DNA from: CAUSKK01 sp963533935
GTDB taxonomy: Bacteria; Pseudomonadota; Gammaproteobacteria; Cardiobacteriales; Cardiobacteriaceae
DNA length: 5,903 nt
Direction of reading: 5' to 3'
NCBI GenBank assembly: GCA_963533935.1
Contig: CAUSQL010000059.1
Location: 1-5,903, forward strand
The notes beneath the pieces are model-generated. The model was not told the DNA's origin. It worked only from the letters and a program-made list of their open reading frames with translations, and did not search any database. The position numbers and the translations under genes are program-made. Below, one piece after another: positions 1 through 5,903 of the stretch (position 1 is the first letter of the stretch; each line of letters starts with the position of its first letter).

Positions 1-3000
1 AAAAAATTTTTGTATTAACGGATTTGGAAAATAATTCCATTCCCGATGACGTGCGTAAGCGCATTCATCATGAAAAAATAGAGTTTATTTTCATTGCCGT
101 AAAGGCGCTGGAAGCCTGGTTTCTCGCCGATACTGCCGCCATGCGTAGCTTTTTACAAAACGATGATTTTCAAGGCGAAGTACAGCCGGAAAATACGCCG
201 GGAATGCCCTGGGACAGATTGGAAGAAATTTACAAACAACAGCGCAATGGTAGGGGGTTAAGCAGCAAGAAAATTGTCGCAAAAAACATGATTAAGTCGG
301 GATTTGCCCTAGAAAACGCCGCCAGCCATCAAAACTGCCCCAGCGCCAAGGAAATGGTGGCTTACTTTGCGAAGTCGCTAAAATCAACGTAAATTACCTA
401 CATACTAAGCGCCCCTTTGTATGTTTAACCAAATTTAGAGGATTCACCATGTTCATCATTTCCCTAACTTACACCGCCGAGCTGGCGCAAATCGAAGCGC
501 ACCTAGAGGCCCACCGGCAATTCCTCGACCGCCATTACCACAAGGGCACCTTTCTCTTTTCCGGCCGCAAGGAACCGCGCAGCGGCGGCATCATCATCGC
601 CCGGGCGCCTAGCCGCGAGGCCATCGAACGCATCATCAAGGAAGACCCCTTCCACCGGCACGGCCTGGCCGACTACGCCATCACCGAGTTCATTCCTACG
701 AAAACCGCCCCCGATTTAAGCCAGTACGGGGAAAATTAGCGCTTTACCGACGCTCGGGCGGTTGTTCGACCTAAAGGTCTCACAGCACCCTTTGCTAACG
801 CTCGGGCGCTTCTCCTGTATGTTTAATAATGATTTAAAACATACAGGAGAAGCGCCCGTCCGTATGTTTAAGCCATAAACTTGCAAAGGCTCGCTGACCG
901 GTTCAAGCTCGTAGCTCCATTAATTAAAGAGTTCCCATGCTAGATTTTTCCAGCGCCGCCAGGCCGTCCGCGCCTGCGAACCTGGAGGCACGGCTTCCAC
1001 ACTCCCCATTCATTTTTTAACCCCAAGGAAAAAACCATGAAAACAAAAAAACTACTGACTTTGGCCGTGCTACTGCTGCTGGGCTGTGCCGGCGGCTCTT
1101 CCGATAGCGCTCGCCCCAGTCCCCGGCCGACGCAGACCCTAAGCGAGGCGGAAAAGAAAAAACTCTGGAGCGAGGTCAAAGACCTGGAAAAGGGCAGCGT
1201 TATGGGCATCAGCAAAGACCCGGCGCGCAGCCTGAAGCTGCTGGAGCAGCTGGCGGCCGCCGGCGACGATGAGGCCATGGTGAAGCTGGCCGATGGCTAC
1301 GCCGAAGGCTGGGAAGGGGCTCATAAAGATTTGAACAAGGCCAAAGAATGGTATGTCCGGGCGGCCACGGCCACCGATAATCCCGGCGCCGCCTATGCGC
1401 GCCTCGGCGACCTTTATTGGAAAGGTGGGCCGGGCTTGGCGGCGGACGGACTTAAGGCCAAAGAATGGTATGAAAAGGCCATTGCCACCGGCTTTAGAAG
1501 CGGTGCGCCGATGAAACTGGCCAATCTCTACCGCCGTGGGGCCCCCGGCCTGGAGCCGGACTGGGTGCGGGCCAAAGAGTTGTACGAAAAATCCGAGGAC
1601 CCCGATGGCTATAAGGCCCTTTCTGAAATGTATAAGGAGGGCGGTCACGGCCTGGAGAAGGACATGGCCGCCGCCGAGCAATGGTTTAACAAGGCCACCA
1701 GTACCGGCCTGTCCATTTACAGCTTTTAGCTTAGCGGGAGGAGAACCCATGAACCCATTAACTCTGGCGTACCGGCGCCGGGCCATCGACGCCTTGGATA
1801 GCCAACTCATCGGGCTGCTGGCCCGCCGCCAGCGGCTGGTGGAACAGGCCGGCCGCCTTAAGCCCCGGGGCGACCAGCAGGCCGTCGCGGCCCCCGAACG
1901 GGTGGCCCAGGTGATTGCCGACCGCCGCAGCCAGGCCCTGGCAGCGGGGCTGGCGCCCGAGGTGGCCGAAGCCGTCTGGCGTGCTATGATTGACGCCTTC
2001 ATTCAGCTGGAAGGCCAGGTGAACCAGCGGCAATGAGCACTACGGCAGTAAAATTCTGGCTCGGCACGGTATCAAAGGAGCACGTGCTACGCGCCGTGGC
2101 CGGCGGCTTCTGCCAGGTCTGCCACGGCAAGGCGGCACCGCTCAATCGCATGAGGCGTGGCGACTGGCTGCTTTACTACAGCCCAAAAATTAGCCTCCAG
2201 GGCCGGGAAAAATTGCAGTCCTTCACCGCCTGCGGGCAAATTCTGGACGAGGTGGCCTACCCCTTCCGCATGAGCGCTGAATTTATCCCCTTCCGCCGCA
2301 ACGTGGCCTACCTCAGCCCCCGGCGGGACTGCCCCAGCGACTGGGCGCGGCGCCACCGGGAGTGGCGGAACTACGCCAGCCAGCTGCGCTACGGCCACTT
2401 GGAAATTAGCGCCGATTTTTTCCAATTTGTGCGCGATTACATGCTGGCCGATAACCTTGGTCAGGAAAAGCTGTTTTAAGCAATGAAAATTAACTGGAGA
2501 CTTATATGAACCAACTAACCCTTTACACCCACCCTCATTCGCGCGGCCGGAACGTGCGCTGGATGCTGGAGGAATGCGGTGCCGACTACAAGGTAATCGG
2601 CGTGCCCTTCGGCGCGGCCATGAAGGCGCCCGAGTACCGGGCCATCAACCCGCTGGGCAAGGTGCCGGCACTAAAGGACGGCGCCACGGTCATCACCGAA
2701 ACCGCCGCCATCATCACCCATTTGGCCGACCGCTTCCCCGACCGGAAGCTGATTCCGGCGCCGGGCAGCGAGGCCCGCGGCGCCTATTACCGCTGGCTGT
2801 TCTTCGCCGTCCATCTGGAATACGGAGCGATGGACGTCTGGCGCGGCGTTAAAAATAATGAGGAACAGCAGATAAGCGTCGGCTACGGCGACTTTAACGA
2901 AGCGGTGGAACTGCTGCGCAGCCAGCTGAATCGGCCCTACCTGGTGGGCGACAGCTTTACGGCCCTCGACCTCTACTACAGCGGCCTGCTGGCCTGGCTG

Positions 3001-5903
3001 ATGCGCATCCAGCTGCTGCCCAATGAGGCCCCCTTCAGCGACTACATGCAGCGGCACCTGCAACGGCCCGCTTTCCAAAGGGCCGCCGCCTTGGACGAGG
3101 AACTGCTGAAGCAGCTCAACGGTTAAGTAAAAAGCCCCGTCTTAAACGGGGCTTTTACAGCGTTTACAAACATAAGGGCGCTTTATATGTATGTTTAAGG
3201 GCATTATTTAACATACATATAAAGCGCCCGTCCGTTTGTAAATAATCTAATAATCCCGCACCAGCAGCCCCGGCGTCGGTGCCGGCGTGATGGTCGCGGT
3301 CATGCCCGCCTCAAAGCGGAGAAAGTCGCTGTCGATGCCGTCGGAAAAAATAACGCCGTCGCCGCTCATCTCCGACCGCAGCCGCAGCGGCCGCCGCCCG
3401 TCCACCCGGCCAAACACCTGGTTCAGCCCCGACGTGGGCGAGGCGAAGGGTTCACGCACCGCAAACACCAGCTCCGGACTGTCCCAGGGCAGCGGCTGGT
3501 AAAGCTCCGGCAGCGGCTGGCCCAGGCCGCGCAGTATGCCCGCGGCCCCCTGAATCACGCTCTTCAGCCAGGCGCCGGAGCCCAGCCCCGTGGACACGAT
3601 GAGCCCCGACGAAGACTGGCGTTCCCGCTGGCCGCCGTAGTCCAGTTCGTAGACGGCGGAACGGTGGCCGCTGCGGCCGATGAATAAATCATTGACCGCC
3701 AGCAGCCGTTGCCCGTCGCTCAACGCCACCTGGGCCAAAGTTACCGGCTGCTGGTGCAGATGGTTTAGGGAACGGAGCAGCGCCGCCAGCTGATTCGGGC
3801 GAAAGGGCAGCAGCGACCCAGCGAAGCGGGCCGGTTCCGGATTAATGCCCACCAGCGGCTGGCCGCGCAGGTACTTCAGCGCGTTCACCACCAGCCCATC
3901 GTGGCCCAGGGCCAGCACCACGTCATCGGCGGCGAAGAGGAAATTGGCCAGCTGGCTGCGGTCGAGGCGCTGCCAGCGGCCCCAGGCCTCCAGCGTCGGC
4001 CGCAGCTGGTTTAAAGCCTCCCGGTAGCAGCGGTCTTCCTCCTCGTAATCGGCCCAGTCGGCGCCCAGCTGTTCCAGATAGAAGCGGGCCCGGGCCCGGC
4101 TCAGCTGTTGGCGCAGCAGCTCCTCCAGCCGGGTGGGGCGGGTCAGCAGCAGCAGCCGCGGTTTCAGTTCAGCCATCTCACTTACGCTTCGGCGCCTGGG
4201 TCAGGCTGGCCAGCAGCTCCGGCGAAATATTTAAAGAACCAATCTGCTGCGCCTGCTCCGCCAGCCCACCGAAGGCCTGGGCAATCAGCTGTTCGCTGCT
4301 CATATTACCGGCCACCAGCGCCTGCACCAGCCGGCTGTCCAGCCCCGCCAGCGGCCGCAGCAGTGCCTCCAGCCGGTAGGCTTCGGCCTCGGCCCGGGTG
4401 CGCGAGTTGGCCGTTTGCAGCTGTACCAATTCCTGCCGCTCCGCCTCCAGCTGCCGGTCGGCCTGCAACTGCTGGGCGCGCAGCCGGTTCGTGCTTTCCT
4501 GCTCCTCGGCGGCCATCTGCTGCCGCTGCTGCTGCAGCTGTCGCTCCTTCTCCTGCACTGCCGCCTCCGTGTCCAGCTCACTTTCACGAATGGCCCGCTC
4601 GCTGGCCACCGTCGCCAGCCGCCGCTGGTGAATGGCCTCGTCGGCGGCCTGCAACTGGGCTTCGCGGGCGCTGGCTTCCAGGGCGCGGCCCATGTCCGGC
4701 GTCGGCCGCAGCGATACCAGCTGCACCGTGAGAATTTCTAGGCCCAGCTTCTGCACTTCACCGTCGGCCTGGAGCTGCCGCTGAATAGCTCCGGCTAGGG
4801 GCTGGGCCTGCTGGAGCGCCTGCAACAGCGGCAAACGCTGAAGCGCTTCGGCGGCCACCACCTGCACGGCGCCGGCCAGCCGGTTGCGCAGCTGTTCCAG
4901 GGTTTCCGGGTTGCTGCGGCCGCGCTCGTCCAGGGCGAAGTCCAGGTGCTGGGCGCATTCCTCCGGCCGGTCGATGCGGAAATGGACGCTGCCCTGCACG
5001 CTGATTTCCTGGAAATCGCTGCTGAGGGCGCTGAAGACGAAGTCGGCTTCCTGCACGTTCACCGGCACGGCGGCGAGCACGGCGCTGGGGGCGAAGTAGA
5101 AAAAGCTGATGCCGGCGCCCTGGCGCACCAGGCGTCCGCTGCGGTAGTGCAAGAGCCAGAGGGTGGGTGGGGCTTTGATGTGGCGTAGTCCTAACATGGG
5201 TTTCTCCTGGGTTGATTGGAAAGTTGTAACTTACAACTTTATTGGCCGTTAGAATAGCGGCCACGGATTTTTTGTCAAGGATTAACATGGCCCTCGCCTT
5301 TCCCCGGCCGCTACTTTCGGTGGACGTCATCATTTTCAGCATTCTTAACAATGAACTGGTGCTGCTGCTCACCCGCCGGCCGGCTGAACCTTTTCTCGGT
5401 CAGCCCTGCCTGCCCGGCGGCTTCATCGACATCGACCGGGACGAAGATTTGGAGGCCTGCGCCCGCCGCAAGCTCTTGGAAAAAACCGGCGTCGCCACCC
5501 CCTACCTGGAGCAGCTGGCCAGCTTCGGTTCGGCGACCCGCGACCCGCGCGGCTGGGCGGCGACGGTGGCCTATTTCGCCCTGCTGCCGCTGCCGGCCGG
5601 GGCCGGCGCCGATGTGTCCTGGCGGCCGGTGGCGAATCTGCCGCCGCTGGCCTTCGACCATGAGCTGCTCTGCCAGCGCGCCCTGGAGCGGCTGCGGGCC
5701 AAGGGGGAATACAGCTCGCTGCCGGCCTTTCTGCTGCCGGAGCCCTTCACCCTGCCGCAGCTGCAACAGGTCTATGAAATAGTCCTCGGCCGGCCGCTGG
5801 ACAAGAGCGCCTTCCGCAAGCGCATGCTGGACCGGGATTTTCTCGACGAAGTGGGCCTACAACCCAGCAGCGGCGTGCGCCCGGCCATGGGCTATCGCAT
5901 TCG

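Overview
The window is a GC-rich stretch of bacterial chromosome with mostly compact, operon-like gene order. A lipobox-bearing Sel1-repeat lipoprotein, an EVE/UPF0310 protein, a soluble glutathione S-transferase-like protein and an NrtR-type regulator together suggest a Gram-negative proteobacterium, most likely a gammaproteobacterium. The sequence alone does not fix the genus.

Layout. Positions 1-392 hold the 3' end of an AT-richer gene (DUF4276-like) that runs in from outside the window. A YciI-family gene (449-739) follows, with repeat elements on both sides of it. After a repeat-rich spacer (740-1036) comes a plus-strand cluster: a Sel1-repeat lipoprotein (1037-1729), a chorismate mutase-like gene (1749-2036), an EVE-domain gene that overlaps it by 4 nt (2033-2479), and a glutathione S-transferase-like gene (2506-3126). 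The cluster ends at a stem-loop terminator (3129-3157) that can work on both strands. On the minus strand, an SPFH/band-7 gene (5197-4178) and a divergent NAD kinase-like gene (4176-3247) form a two-gene operon with 1 nt between stop and start. Facing it on the plus strand is the Nudix/winged-helix regulator nrtR (from 5287), cut off by the window end and nearly complete.

How the parts work together. The divergent intergenic region (5198-5286) holds a perfect 21-bp palindrome, the form expected of an NrtR operator. It sits just downstream of a good sigma70-type promoter (TTGACA, 16 bp, TATTCT) that reads into the SPFH/NAD kinase operon. The simplest reading is a local NAD-responsive circuit: NrtR senses ADP-ribose or a related NAD metabolite and represses an operon for a cytosolic SPFH scaffold plus an unusual NAD kinase homologue, and perhaps itself.

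The second notable signal is a modular palindromic repeat family found only between genes (about 400-428, 803-871 and 3163-3242). Its copies share the words GTATGTTTAA and AAGCGCCC/GGGCGCTT. The 5-nt block between these words differs between the two full hairpins but is matched by complementary changes in the opposite arm.
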